From the NCBI GenBank assembly GCA_964421565.1, contig CAYQXJ010000002.1, positions 248,001 through 312,000 of the forward strand: a stretch of DNA of 64,000 nt, read 5' to 3'. The notes beneath the pieces were generated by a model. The model was not told the origin of the DNA. It did no database searches and was given only the letters and a program-made list of their open reading frames with translations. Origin of the DNA: CAYQXJ01 sp964421565. Its GTDB lineage: Bacteria > Planctomycetota > Brocadiia > SM23-32. Every line of letters begins with the position of its first letter. Position 1 is the stretch's first letter. Shown here one piece after another: positions 27,053-34,842 of this stretch. Position numbers and translations under genes: made by a program.

Positions 27053-27084
27053 GAGGGCCCCCGCCTTGCGCATCCGGCGTCCGT

Positions 27085-28242
27085 TCAGCCCAGCAGCCAG
27101 GCGGCAACGGCCCGCGCGATGCGCGCTCCGACCTCCCGATAGTCCTCGGGTTCGAGCGGCTGCTCGCTCCATAGCCCCTGGTAGCTGGTCTCGATGCTTA
27201 CGGCAGGCGTGCGGTCCAGGTGGTCCCACGCCCAGTTGGTCAGCGTATCGGTTACGTTCCAGCGGGAGGGGTACGTCGGCACGCGGGCGAGTTGCTCGGG
27301 GTCGGCCTCGGGGAAGTGGTCCGCCAGCGCGGGAGTGAAGCTCTCGGCGTGCTTGCGTTGCCCGTCGGGGCGTCCCTCGCGCGGCAGAAACTGGTAGAGC
27401 CCCCATTCCCCGCCGCCCGGTGCATGCAGGTCCAGCGCGAACCGCCTGTCCGAACGCGCCGCCGCGCGGCGCATGTCGTTCTGTATGGCACCTACCTCCG
27501 GCCGCATCGGCATCGCGGACCAGGCCCGGTTGAAGTCCCACGGCATGGCGTCCTTGCCGTAGTTGCCGGCCACTGCACCGTCCAGGTCGACGAATGGGAC
27601 GACCCACCACTGCACGCCTGCCACTTCGCCGTGCTGCTCCGCTGCGGCTGCGGCCACGGCCCGCAGCAGCCCGTCCAGGACCCACGAGCCGGGCGTCTCG
27701 CCGGCATGCTGGCGGGCCAGCACGTAGGCGACCGGTGCCCTTTGCGGTGCGCTCGCCCGCAGGCGGGGCAGCAGTCGTCCCTCACCGGTCAGCCCGATCG
27801 GCTCCTCGTCCCACACGCCGCCCAGTTCCTTCAGGGTGCGGTGGAGCGCGCCGGGTCCGTAGGGGTAACAGAAGGCGAGAGCGATGTCTTCACACGCCTG
27901 CGGGGCGCTGAGGGCGAGCATGTGTCCGCCGCTTTCGCGCTCGAGCACGGCAGTTTCGCCGACGCGCCGCCAGGGGGCGTCGCCCTGGCGCAGCACAGGC
28001 CGCACAGCGCCGAGTTGCTCTGCCGAACCGAGCCCGAGGCACGAGTCGGCGTTCGCCCACTCGAACCTGACCGGCCGCGGCTGGTGTGACACGCATTCGA
28101 AGTGGAACCAGAGCGGCTGCGGGCTCGTGCGGGGCTCCGACATGAAGCGCACGGCCCACGCGCCCTCGTGCTCACGCACGTGCACCACGGTTCCGTTGCC
28201 CGAGACCGGCGCCTGCCGTATGCGTATCGCCTCGGCCTGCAT
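27085..28242 (-). CDS. M14-family zinc carboxypeptidase
   Basis: 385 residues. The N-terminal beta-sandwich (about 1-140) and a C-terminal carboxypeptidase domain resemble the cytosolic/AGBL-type M14 group. Zinc ligands are H179 and E182 in ARQHAGETPGSW and H273 in FALDLHAPGG; the catalytic Glu is E351 in VSIETSYQG. ATG at 28242 is favoured: it has GGGGAT upstream, and the alternative ATG at 28290 lies in the -10 element of the promoter. No signal peptide. It may process peptides, possibly with non-alpha peptide bonds such as in peptidoglycan or polyglutamate; the specificity is not known. It is transcribed divergently from the URO-D gene. Confidence 0.85.
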   Translation of the reverse strand: MQAEAIRIRQAPVSGNGTVVHVREHEGAWAVRFMSEPRTSPQPLWFHFECVSHQPRPVRFEWANADSCLGLGSAEQLGAVRPVLRQGDAPWRRVGETAVLERESGGHMLALSAPQACEDIALAFCYPYGPGALHRTLKELGGVWDEEPIGLTGEGRLLPRLRASAPQRAPVAYVLARQHAGETPGSWVLDGLLRAVAAAAAEQHGEVAGVQWWVVPFVDLDGAVAGNYGKDAMPWDFNRAWSAMPMRPEVGAIQNDMRRAAARSDRRFALDLHAPGGGEWGLYQFLPREGRPDGQRKHAESFTPALADHFPEADPEQLARVPTYPSRWNVTDTLTNWAWDHLDRTPAVSIETSYQGLWSEQPLEPEDYREVGARIARAVAAWLLG

Positions 28243-28285
28243 CGCGTGATCCCCGCGCTGGTGTTTCCATTCAGTGTTCACCGTG

Positions 28286-28314
28286 ATCATAGGCAGCGGA
28301 CCCGGCCCCGTCAA
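28286..28314 (-). promoter_or_regulatory. Promoter of the M14 carboxypeptidase gene
   Basis: Minus strand: -35 TTGACG (28314-28309), 17-base spacer, -10 TATGAT (28291-28286). It decides the start codon of the gene. Confidence 0.7.
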
Positions 28315-28326
28315 CGCTCGTGTCCG

Positions 28327-28355
28327 TTGAACCGCCGCGCGAACTGGCCTATGCT
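28327..28355 (+). promoter_or_regulatory. Promoter of the first URO-D-like gene
   Basis: -35 TTGAAC (28327-28332), 17-base spacer, -10 TATGCT (28350-28355); back to back with the M14 promoter. Confidence 0.65.
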
Positions 28356-28385
28356 GGCGTCGAACCAGGCGGAGGGAACACGAGC

Positions 28386-29411
28386 ATGGACATGACGCCA
28401 AGAGAGAACATGAGGGCGGCCATCGAGTTCACGGGGCCGCAGCGATTGCCGGTGCAGATGGGAACGCTGGCCGTCAGCGACACGGTAAGCATACCGGTTA
28501 AGAACCAGCCACGGGAGGTCAACGGCCGGCCGGCGGACGAGTGGGGCGTGGTCTGGGAACACTCCGACGTTCAGAACATGGGTCAACCGCGGGGGCATCT
28601 GCTGGGTGACCTGTCCGAGGTCGAGAAGGTCGTGCCGCCGGATTACGACCAGGACTGGCTCTACGAGGGCTGCGAGGAGGCCCTCCGGCGGGCGGAACGC
28701 GAGGGCAGATACACCGTCAGCGGCATCTTCATGGTGCTATTCGAGCGGATGCATGCCCTGGCCGGCTTTGAGAATGTGCTGGTAGGGCTGCTGGCCGACC
28801 GGCAGAATGCCGGGGCACTGGCCGACATCATCGTCGAGAACCGCATCTCCTTCGTGCGCAACATGCAAGAGCGCTTCGGCGATCGGCTGGACGCCTTCGG
28901 TATGACCGATGACTGGGGCACGCAGCAGGCGGCGTTCATCTCCATAGAGCTGTGGCGCGATTTCTTCCTGCCGCGCTACAAGCGAATCTTCGACCAGATG
29001 CACGCCGGCGGACAGCACGTGCGCGTCCACTCCTGCGGCAAGGTCAACGAGATCATCGAAGGCTACATCGAGGCCGGGGTCGACGCCGTGAACCTGCAGC
29101 AGCCCCGCGCCCTCGGAATACCCGAGATCGGCGAACGCTACCGGGGACGTATCGCCTTCGAGTCGCTGGCCGACATCCAGGCCACGCTGCCCACGGGCGA
29201 CGCCGGGCGCATCCGCCGCGATGCGCGCGAGCTGGCCGAGCACTGGATGACCAGCGCAGGGGGGTTCATCCTGGGGGATTATGGCGACAGCGCCGCCATC
29301 GGAGCCCGCCAGGAGTCGAAGGTCATCATGTACGAAGCCTTCAGCGAGGTCTCCGAGGATATCTACGGCGAGCCGCTGCCGCCGCTGCCGGTTCCCGCAG
29401 AGGATGCCTGA
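28386..29411 (+). CDS. Uroporphyrinogen decarboxylase-family protein, paralogue A
   Basis: 341 residues of the URO-D/MtaA/CmuA TIM-barrel family. Family blocks: MTPRENMRAAIEF at the start, TDDWGTQQAAFIS, PRYKRIFDQMHAGGQHVRVHSCGKVNEIIEGYIEAGVDAVNLQQP and GGFILGDYGDS at the end. HSCG matches the His-X-Cys part of the zinc site of corrinoid methyltransferases such as MtaA, but the later Cys of that site is replaced (GGFILGDY). The uroporphyrinogen-binding N-terminal motif of true HemE is not seen. It is more likely a methyl-transfer or demethylase-like enzyme than heme synthesis. ATG at 28386 has GGAGGG nine bases upstream. Exact reaction unknown. Confidence 0.82.
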   Translation: MDMTPRENMRAAIEFTGPQRLPVQMGTLAVSDTVSIPVKNQPREVNGRPADEWGVVWEHSDVQNMGQPRGHLLGDLSEVEKVVPPDYDQDWLYEGCEEALRRAEREGRYTVSGIFMVLFERMHALAGFENVLVGLLADRQNAGALADIIVENRISFVRNMQERFGDRLDAFGMTDDWGTQQAAFISIELWRDFFLPRYKRIFDQMHAGGQHVRVHSCGKVNEIIEGYIEAGVDAVNLQQPRALGIPEIGERYRGRIAFESLADIQATLPTGDAGRIRRDARELAEHWMTSAGGFILGDYGDSAAIGARQESKVIMYEAFSEVSEDIYGEPLPPLPVPAEDA

Positions 29412-29441
29412 TTCGATGGCCGCGTAGTCGCCTGGGCGGCT

Positions 29442-30575
29442 TCAGAAGGCCATGCGCGCCCAGCCCGCCGCCGGGCGGGGGGCGAGCCCGAGCATCTCCC
29501 GTGCTGTCTTCACGTAGTAGCGGTAGAGCTCGATGGGTGTGCCGTTCGGTATGCGATGGTCGAGTCCGAAGACGGTGCCGCCTGTCCGCATGCAGGGCTG
29601 CAGCTTGTATTCGAGCTCCTCACGGATCGCCTCCCGGCTGCGTCGGAGCACGTGTTTGTCGATGCCGCCGAGCATGGCGAGCGTGGGTCCGTAAGTGCGC
29701 CTGACCTCGACGATATCCATCCCGGCGGCGGGTTCCATGGGATACATGCAGTTGACCCCGGCCTCGATGAACGCGGGAATCACGGCGTCCATGTTGCCGT
29801 CCGAATCCTGGCTGAATATCTGCGCGCCCCGGGCGCTCAGCATCTCCCAGATGCGCCGGTAGTATGGAGCGACAAACTGCTCCACCTGTCGCGGGCCGAA
29901 CAGTGGACCCGACTTGCCCGCCATGTCCTCGTGGACGGAGAGCTGGTCCACCTGCACGTCGCGCGAGACCCGCTCCAGCGCACGTTCGGCCATGCGGCCG
30001 ATTGTCTGCAGCATGTCGTGGATCAGCTCCGGCTGTTCGTAGCAGGCCAGGCACACCGCTTCTTCACCCATCAGCGAGCGCGGCTCGTCGAAGCCGCCGG
30101 GGATTCTGACGACGACCAGCGCTCCGTTCTCGCGGGCGTGGCGGGCCTGCTGCGCCCACCCTTCGGCGAAGCGGTCTTCGTGGAAGGTGTAGTGCGGCTT
30201 CATGCGCAGCCACGAGTCCATGTCGGTGACGGGGTAGTCGAGCGGCAGGGGTATGGTCGCTGCGCCCTTGCAGAGCCGCACGGTCCGGCCGTAGCGGTCG
30301 CGCTTGACCAGATGTTCGCTCGTATCTTCGAGTACCTGTTCTTCGAACCCGTCGCGGAGCCCCGTGTTGACGTGCACGCCGTGGCGGCGCACATAGTCGA
30401 AGCCGAAGGCGGTAAGATCTATCTCGGCTTCGGATGCGCCCTGGCTTCGCCATTCCTGCTCCAGGCCGACCAGAGGGCCGAAAAGCTCGACGAAGAGGGG
30501 GCGTTCGACGCGTCGGGAAGTCATGTAGTCGAGGTATTCGTCACGGAGTATCTCCACGGTGTCAATCCTTTCCAT
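29442..30575 (-). CDS. Uroporphyrinogen decarboxylase-family protein, paralogue B
   Basis: 377 residues, same barrel family as its neighbours. Recognisable blocks: VDQLSVHEDMAGKSGPLFGPRQVEQFVAPYYRRIWEML, GAQIFSQDSDGNMDAVIPAFIEAGVNCMYPMEPAAGMD and TLAMLGGIDKHVL. The His-X-Cys metal motif is replaced by SQDSDG and no late Cys is present, so the zinc site is lost or different. ATG at 30575 is used. A GTG at 30557 has AAAGGA at good spacing and would start after the upstream MFS stop. With ATG 30575 the gene overlaps the MFS gene by 14 bases, so the two are coupled. Substrate unknown. Confidence 0.82.
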   Translation of the reverse strand: MERIDTVEILRDEYLDYMTSRRVERPLFVELFGPLVGLEQEWRSQGASEAEIDLTAFGFDYVRRHGVHVNTGLRDGFEEQVLEDTSEHLVKRDRYGRTVRLCKGAATIPLPLDYPVTDMDSWLRMKPHYTFHEDRFAEGWAQQARHARENGALVVVRIPGGFDEPRSLMGEEAVCLACYEQPELIHDMLQTIGRMAERALERVSRDVQVDQLSVHEDMAGKSGPLFGPRQVEQFVAPYYRRIWEMLSARGAQIFSQDSDGNMDAVIPAFIEAGVNCMYPMEPAAGMDIVEVRRTYGPTLAMLGGIDKHVLRRSREAIREELEYKLQPCMRTGGTVFGLDHRIPNGTPIELYRYYVKTAREMLGLAPRPAAGWARMAF

Positions 30576-31779
30576 GTGTGTGGACGGCGGCGGCTGCACT
30601 GCGCTCCCTGGTGCGAATGTGCAGCAGCACCAGTGTGAAAGCCGCCAGCCCGCACGCCGCCGCGAGGGCGCACGTGCGGAACATGGCTGCGTAGCCTATC
30701 CGCTCCGCCATCCAGCCGGCCAGCGATACCCCGAGCATGCCGCCCAGCACGTGAGTGGACCAGTAGGCCGACATGGCCGTGCCCGAGCGCGCGCTGCCGG
30801 CCAGCCGCGTGATGAAGAGCACGGCAGCTATCTCGAGCCCGGCGAAGGTGAAGAAGTGGAAAGCCTGCGGCAGCAGCAGGTAGCGGTGATCCGTGATGAG
30901 CGAGACGGTGGCAACGCGCAGTGGTTGGGCCAGGAATGCCAGCCAGAGCATGCGGCGTGGGCCGAAGCGGTCCACAATGCGACCGCTCACCGGCAGGGCA
31001 ACCAGGGCCACCAGGCCGTTGAGCGCCAGCATCAGGCCGATGAAGGAGTTGTCCGCGCCGAGGCGACGGGCGTAGACGGGCATGAAGGCGAAGATCGCCG
31101 GATTGGCGAAGGCGAAGAAGAACACCGCCGCCAGCAGACCCAGCAGCTCCGGGTTCGATGCCAACTGCCGCAGCCGGACGTGGTGGTGACCCCGCGGTGT
31201 TCGCGCCCGACAGCCCAGCAGCGGCACGGCGGCGAGCAGCATCGCTGCGCCGGCCACCATCAGCAGCACCCGCAGGTCTGGCACCAGGCGCACCAGTACC
31301 AGGGTCGCCACGATGTAGCCGAGCGAGCCGAAGATGCGGTAGCTGCCGTAGCCCCGCCCCTGCGAACCTGCGGGCAGCGCGGCCATGGCGAGCAGCGGCA
31401 TCATGTTCCACGCGGCCGGATGCGCAATGCCCCGCAGCACGGCGACGCCCAGGAACTGCCCCGCCCGGCTGCTGAGCGCCAGCAGGACCATGGAAAGGGC
31501 GAGCCCCACGCAGCCCCCTGCTGCGATCACGCCGGGCCGGCGAGTGCGGTCGGCGAGCGTGCCCCACAGCAAGCTGGCCAGCAGCAGCACCGCCGTGCCG
31601 GCCGCCGAGATCTTGCCGATCATAAACTCGCCGAGCCCGTTGTCCTTCATCCACACCGTGGTGAAGGTGAAGGCCACGCCGAGCCCGCACAGTTGCAGGA
31701 ATATCGCCGCGCGCAGCAGGTGCAGACGCCGACGGCGGTCGTGCTCGGGGGCGACGCAGTTGGTGGAGGTCTCGGGCAT
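30562..31779 (-). CDS. MFS transporter (nucleoside:H+/LacY-like MFS_1)
   Basis: 405 residues, 12 predicted helices. Start MPETSTNCVAPEHDRRRRLHLLRAAIFLQLCGLGVAFTF, motif A equivalent WGTLADRTRRPGVIA between helices 2 and 3, second half SGRIVDRFGPRRMLW carrying another motif A. The layout is that of PucC/LacY-type MFS_1 sugar or nucleoside symporters. The stop overlaps the start of URO-D paralogue B. It probably imports the substrate for the URO-D enzymes, which is inference from position. The start ATG 31779 lacks a strong ribosome site. Confidence 0.82.
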   Translation of the reverse strand: MPETSTNCVAPEHDRRRRLHLLRAAIFLQLCGLGVAFTFTTVWMKDNGLGEFMIGKISAAGTAVLLLASLLWGTLADRTRRPGVIAAGGCVGLALSMVLLALSSRAGQFLGVAVLRGIAHPAAWNMMPLLAMAALPAGSQGRGYGSYRIFGSLGYIVATLVLVRLVPDLRVLLMVAGAAMLLAAVPLLGCRARTPRGHHHVRLRQLASNPELLGLLAAVFFFAFANPAIFAFMPVYARRLGADNSFIGLMLALNGLVALVALPVSGRIVDRFGPRRMLWLAFLAQPLRVATVSLITDHRYLLLPQAFHFFTFAGLEIAAVLFITRLAGSARSGTAMSAYWSTHVLGGMLGVSLAGWMAERIGYAAMFRTCALAAACGLAAFTLVLLHIRTRERSAAAAVHTHGKD

Positions 31780-31807
31780 GGCAGGGTGTGCATCCCAGCG
31801 CGAAGGG

Positions 31808-32164
31808 CTACTCCCGCACGAACTTGATGGGACCGTCGGCCTCGTAGCGCTGTGGCTCCGCCCCCGGCAGTTCGATCACAACCGGCACGCCGTCCGGCGC
31901 GCCGACCTCGATGGAGAGGGCGCCGGTGAGCCGCTTCAGGATGCGTTTGGTCTGTTCGACGCTGGAAGCGTCACAGAGGATGGCCATCACCTGGCTGTGC
32001 TGGCTCAGGTGGTCGTCGAGGCGCCGGGGACCTTCCAGGAAGAGCCCCGTCATGTAAGTGGAGCCCCCCTCGACGATGGCGGGCGGCCCGCCGCGCTCGG
32101 TGCTCCACGACCACTGCGCGCGCCAGCGGTCCACAGCGTGTTCGGATACCAGGGGCCTGCTCAT
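31808..32164 (-). CDS. Small conserved-looking hypothetical protein
   Basis: 118 residues from ATG 32164, which has AAGGAAGGA upstream. I recognise no family. Visible features: DRWRAQWSW near the N-terminus, a Gly-rich IVEGGSTYMTG, a predicted helix SVEQTKRILKRLTGALS, then beta-rich EVGAPDGVPVVIELPG. No signal peptide or membrane segment. It lies 28 bases before the MFS gene in the same direction, between two URO-D paralogues, and may belong to that operon. Could be a regulatory or accessory subunit. Confidence 0.55.
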   Translation of the reverse strand: MSRPLVSEHAVDRWRAQWSWSTERGGPPAIVEGGSTYMTGLFLEGPRRLDDHLSQHSQVMAILCDASSVEQTKRILKRLTGALSIEVGAPDGVPVVIELPGAEPQRYEADGPIKFVRE

Positions 32165-32400
32165 CGGTCGTCCTTCCTTCTGCTGGCCAGGAGTGTGATT
32201 GCCACAGCGCGCATGGCGATTCAGCGGGCACCGACCGGTCGCCGTGGCGAAGGGGCCCAGCCTAACGCGGTGTTCACCGATGCTCAAGGTGCCGGAGCGG
32301 TGCGGGTTGCGCCAACCCTTCGCGGACCGATGGTCGGTGCTATGCCCCGCTGTGTGGCGTTAGCCCTGCGGGCTGCGGCGTGCAGGCACGCGGCGGCCCG

Positions 32401-33498
32401 TCAGCCTCGCGCTGTGAACCGGCGCCCCTCGTCCACCATGGCCAGGTAGTTGTCCACCGGGATGTAGTTCGCCACGCTGTTGCCGGAGCCCAGGCAATAG
32501 CCCCCCCCGGGCATGCAATGCTCCAGCGTCCGGCGCACGCGCTCGCGTATCTGCTGCTCGTCGGCGCGGCAGAGGAAGTCGACGTCGATCCCGCCGAGGA
32601 TTGCGATCCGCTCGCCATAGCGGTCGTAGGCATCGGTGACTGGCTCGATGGTGTCCTCAAATGAATGGCGCGCGTCGATGCCGACCTGCTCGATCAGGTC
32701 CTCCATGATTTCGCTCAGATTGCCGCACGCGTGCAGCAGGTATGGGCGCCCGGCGTCGTGACTCATTTCCGCCATCAGGCGATGGCCCGGCAGCACGAAC
32801 TCGCGCAGGTCGTCCGGGCTGATCAGCGTCCCGGTCTTGAAACCCATGTCGTCGCTGCCCCAGATGATCCTCACCCGCTCGAACTCGAGCATGCGGGCGA
32901 GCGATTTCTTGAAGATACCCACCAGCCGCTCACTGATCGCCTGCACCAGGTCACGCTGGTCGTACAGGGCGTAGCAGAGCGTCTCGTAGCCCATCAGCCA
33001 GGTTATGTGCTCGGCGAAGTGCGCGAAGCCGCCGCTGCCGATCACGCACATATCGTCCGGCAGGTTCTCCTCGTACCATTCCAACCTGCGCGTCGTCGAC
33101 TCGTCCGGATCGGGCCAGGGATATGCCTCGAACTCCGCCCAACTGGTGATCGGGCCCGCGTGTTCATCCACGAAGCTACGACCCGTGCCGCGCTCCAGCC
33201 CGGCCGTGTCATCCGTGGTGTGACGCCTCATCGGCATGTCGAGGGCGTCCAGCCCCTGGCGGACGTAGTCGAACCCGATGAACCGCTGCATCGCCACCTG
33301 GCGGCGGCAGTCGGCGTAGGGATCGCTGGCGTCAATCCCCTCCCATAACCCGTAGCGGCGCGCGATCTCCTGCTGAATCTCGCCGTCGAGAAACAACTCG
33401 ATGTGATGGACGCGCTCGGGCGTACTGCGGTTCACGATGCAGTCGTGCAGCGCCTGCCAGTTGGGCGCGCATTCGGCGGCGAACGGACTCTTGGCCAT
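32401..33498 (-). CDS. Uroporphyrinogen decarboxylase-family protein, paralogue C
   Basis: 365 residues. The family barrel is clear: VRIIWGSDDMGFKTGTLISPDDLREFVLPGHRLMAEM, PYLLHACGNLSEIMEDLIEQVGIDARHSFED, IAILGGIDVDFLCRADEQQI and GGGYCLGSGNSVANYIPVDNYLAMVDEG. It keeps the full His-X-Cys ... Cys metal pattern (HAC in HACG and the later Cys in GGGYC), as in MtaA/MtbA-type methyltransferases. This differs from paralogues A and B in the same cluster. ATG at 33498 has GGGAGAGAGG upstream. It is probably followed by the small protein, MFS and paralogue B after a 236-base gap. Reaction unknown; a zinc-dependent methyl transfer from a small molecule is the family-based guess. Confidence 0.85.
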   Translation of the reverse strand: MAKSPFAAECAPNWQALHDCIVNRSTPERVHHIELFLDGEIQQEIARRYGLWEGIDASDPYADCRRQVAMQRFIGFDYVRQGLDALDMPMRRHTTDDTAGLERGTGRSFVDEHAGPITSWAEFEAYPWPDPDESTTRRLEWYEENLPDDMCVIGSGGFAHFAEHITWLMGYETLCYALYDQRDLVQAISERLVGIFKKSLARMLEFERVRIIWGSDDMGFKTGTLISPDDLREFVLPGHRLMAEMSHDAGRPYLLHACGNLSEIMEDLIEQVGIDARHSFEDTIEPVTDAYDRYGERIAILGGIDVDFLCRADEQQIRERVRRTLEHCMPGGGYCLGSGNSVANYIPVDNYLAMVDEGRRFTARG

Positions 33499-33556
33499 CC
33501 TCTCTCCCTTCGTCATCAGGGCTGTGCAGTGGCACTGACGCATGGCAGGAACGGGT

Positions 33557-34222
33557 TCAATCGCTGTCCTGCTCCTCGATCTGCACCGGCACCGTGCGGT
33601 CCCGCCACGTCACCCCCAGCGCGCCGGCCAGCGCCGCAACCGGCAGGGCCAGGTCGGGCAGCACGCCCAGCGTCACGGCCGTCATGCCCACGAACGACCA
33701 GATCAGCGGTATAGCGAGCAGGTACTTCGGCAGCGGCGGCTGGCTCCACAGCAGCAGCCCGAAGGTGAAGATCGTCGTCGGGCCCGGCGCCACGCCGAAA
33801 GCGGGCATCTGCGGATAGGGGTGCCCGCCGCTGATGCTGAGCAGCGGATAGGCAACCATGGCGTACGCGATGAGGCCGGCCCCCAAGGCGCTCCATACGC
33901 TACCCGTCAGGCGGAACCGCAGCCTCTTCTTCAGCACACCCTCCCACATGAAGAACAGCCCCTGCGCCACGAATATGCCCGCAAATGCCCACCCCGCCGC
34001 AGTGATGCGCGAGAAGAACATGCCGTGGTAGACCAACCCCATCCACAGCCAGAACAGCCCGAGCACGCCACCGGTCGTGATGTCCGACTCGCGGCTCTCG
34101 AACATCGCCATCCCGATCGCCAGCGCCCCCAGGAAGTAAGCCACGATCTGGATCGGCCAGATGGTGCGGTTATAGACGATGAAAACGGCAAGAAAATCCT
34201 CGGTGGTGAACGGCAGCCCCAC
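33557..34222 (-). CDS. DUF6064-like membrane protein
   Basis: 221 residues with six or seven membrane helices. The N-terminus LPFTTEDFLAVFIVYNRTIWPIQIVAYFLG and the block GGHPYPQMPAFGVAPGPTTIFTFGLLLW match the DUF6064 pattern as I remember it. Function is not established. Start GTG at 34222 has AAGGAAGGGG upstream. It has a clear promoter at 34307-34335 and runs in the same direction as URO-D paralogue C, 58 bases away. It may form the first gene of that operon. Confidence 0.6.
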   Translation of the reverse strand: MGLPFTTEDFLAVFIVYNRTIWPIQIVAYFLGALAIGMAMFESRESDITTGGVLGLFWLWMGLVYHGMFFSRITAAGWAFAGIFVAQGLFFMWEGVLKKRLRFRLTGSVWSALGAGLIAYAMVAYPLLSISGGHPYPQMPAFGVAPGPTTIFTFGLLLWSQPPLPKYLLAIPLIWSFVGMTAVTLGVLPDLALPVAALAGALGVTWRDRTVPVQIEEQDSD

Positions 34223-34306
34223 CTGACGCCCCTTCCTTCGTATGGGGAACCCCGGAACGCCTCAGCGACCGGATGCCGGCGACTGGACCGGGCCGGGCAC
34301 GCCCCC

Positions 34307-34335
34307 ATTATAGCCGCCCGCCGAACGCTAACCAA
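34307..34335 (-). promoter_or_regulatory. Promoter of the DUF6064/URO-D C operon
   Basis: Minus strand: -35 TTGGTT (34335-34330), 17-base spacer, perfect -10 TATAAT (34312-34307). Confidence 0.7.
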
Positions 34336-34403
34336 CTACGGGAACTCCTCCCCCCCCGGAGGGTCCCGGCCGGGAGCGGTGCGTAAGGAAGCTGAAGTGG
34401 ATA

Positions 34404-34424
34404 GCACGGGCATCCTGCCCGTGC
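34404..34424 (+). repeat. Palindromic 'TGILPV-type' element
   Basis: Perfect 8-bp stem GCACGGGC/GCCCGTGC with loop ATCCT. Read in frame it encodes S-T-G-I-L-P-V, a phrase I remember recurring in spurious proteins of Planctomycetota and Verrucomicrobiota. This suggests a dispersed REP-like element, but only one copy was noticed here. Confidence 0.45.
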
Positions 34425-34842
34425 GCTGCGGGGCGGACGCATCAGTTGCGGCCGCGCGTGTGGCTCGCGGCGGCCCTCGCGGTTCGGATCGCCGCTTTCA
34501 GGGCTTGACTTCCCCGGACCGGAGACCTGCATTGCGCCCAAGGCGATTCCTGGGACAATGGTCAGCGAAGCAGGCCGTGGGCCTGCCATACCACGCCGAG
34601 CCGCTTACCACCGTGAACGACGGCGTCGCCCGGCACGTGAGGGACACTGTGAGCAGGGTGGTGGTTCATCTTCGATCGGGAAAGTGCCGGGGCCGGGGGC
34701 GCCGTCGCGCAGGCGGAAGCTGCGACTCGCTGTGAAACATGCCCGACCGACGGGAGCCGAAAGGGCAATTGCCAAGACCAACATCAGCATCCGATTCATG
34801 GCTTTCTCGCAGTTGATGGGCGCTCTTGAATCCGTTTCCGCT

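Larger units (their letters stand above)
34223..34842. other. Non-coding gap between the DUF6064-like gene and a sulfatase gene
   Basis: 620 bases. It holds the minus-strand promoter at 34307-34335 and the hairpin repeat at 34404-34424. Short frames in it are arginine-rich and lack start signals. Nothing else is supported. Confidence 0.6.

Noticed and set aside
28386..33498. URO-D genes as hemE (heme synthesis)
   Set aside because: Metal motif and N-terminal blocks fit the methyltransferase-like branch better, and no other heme genes are near.
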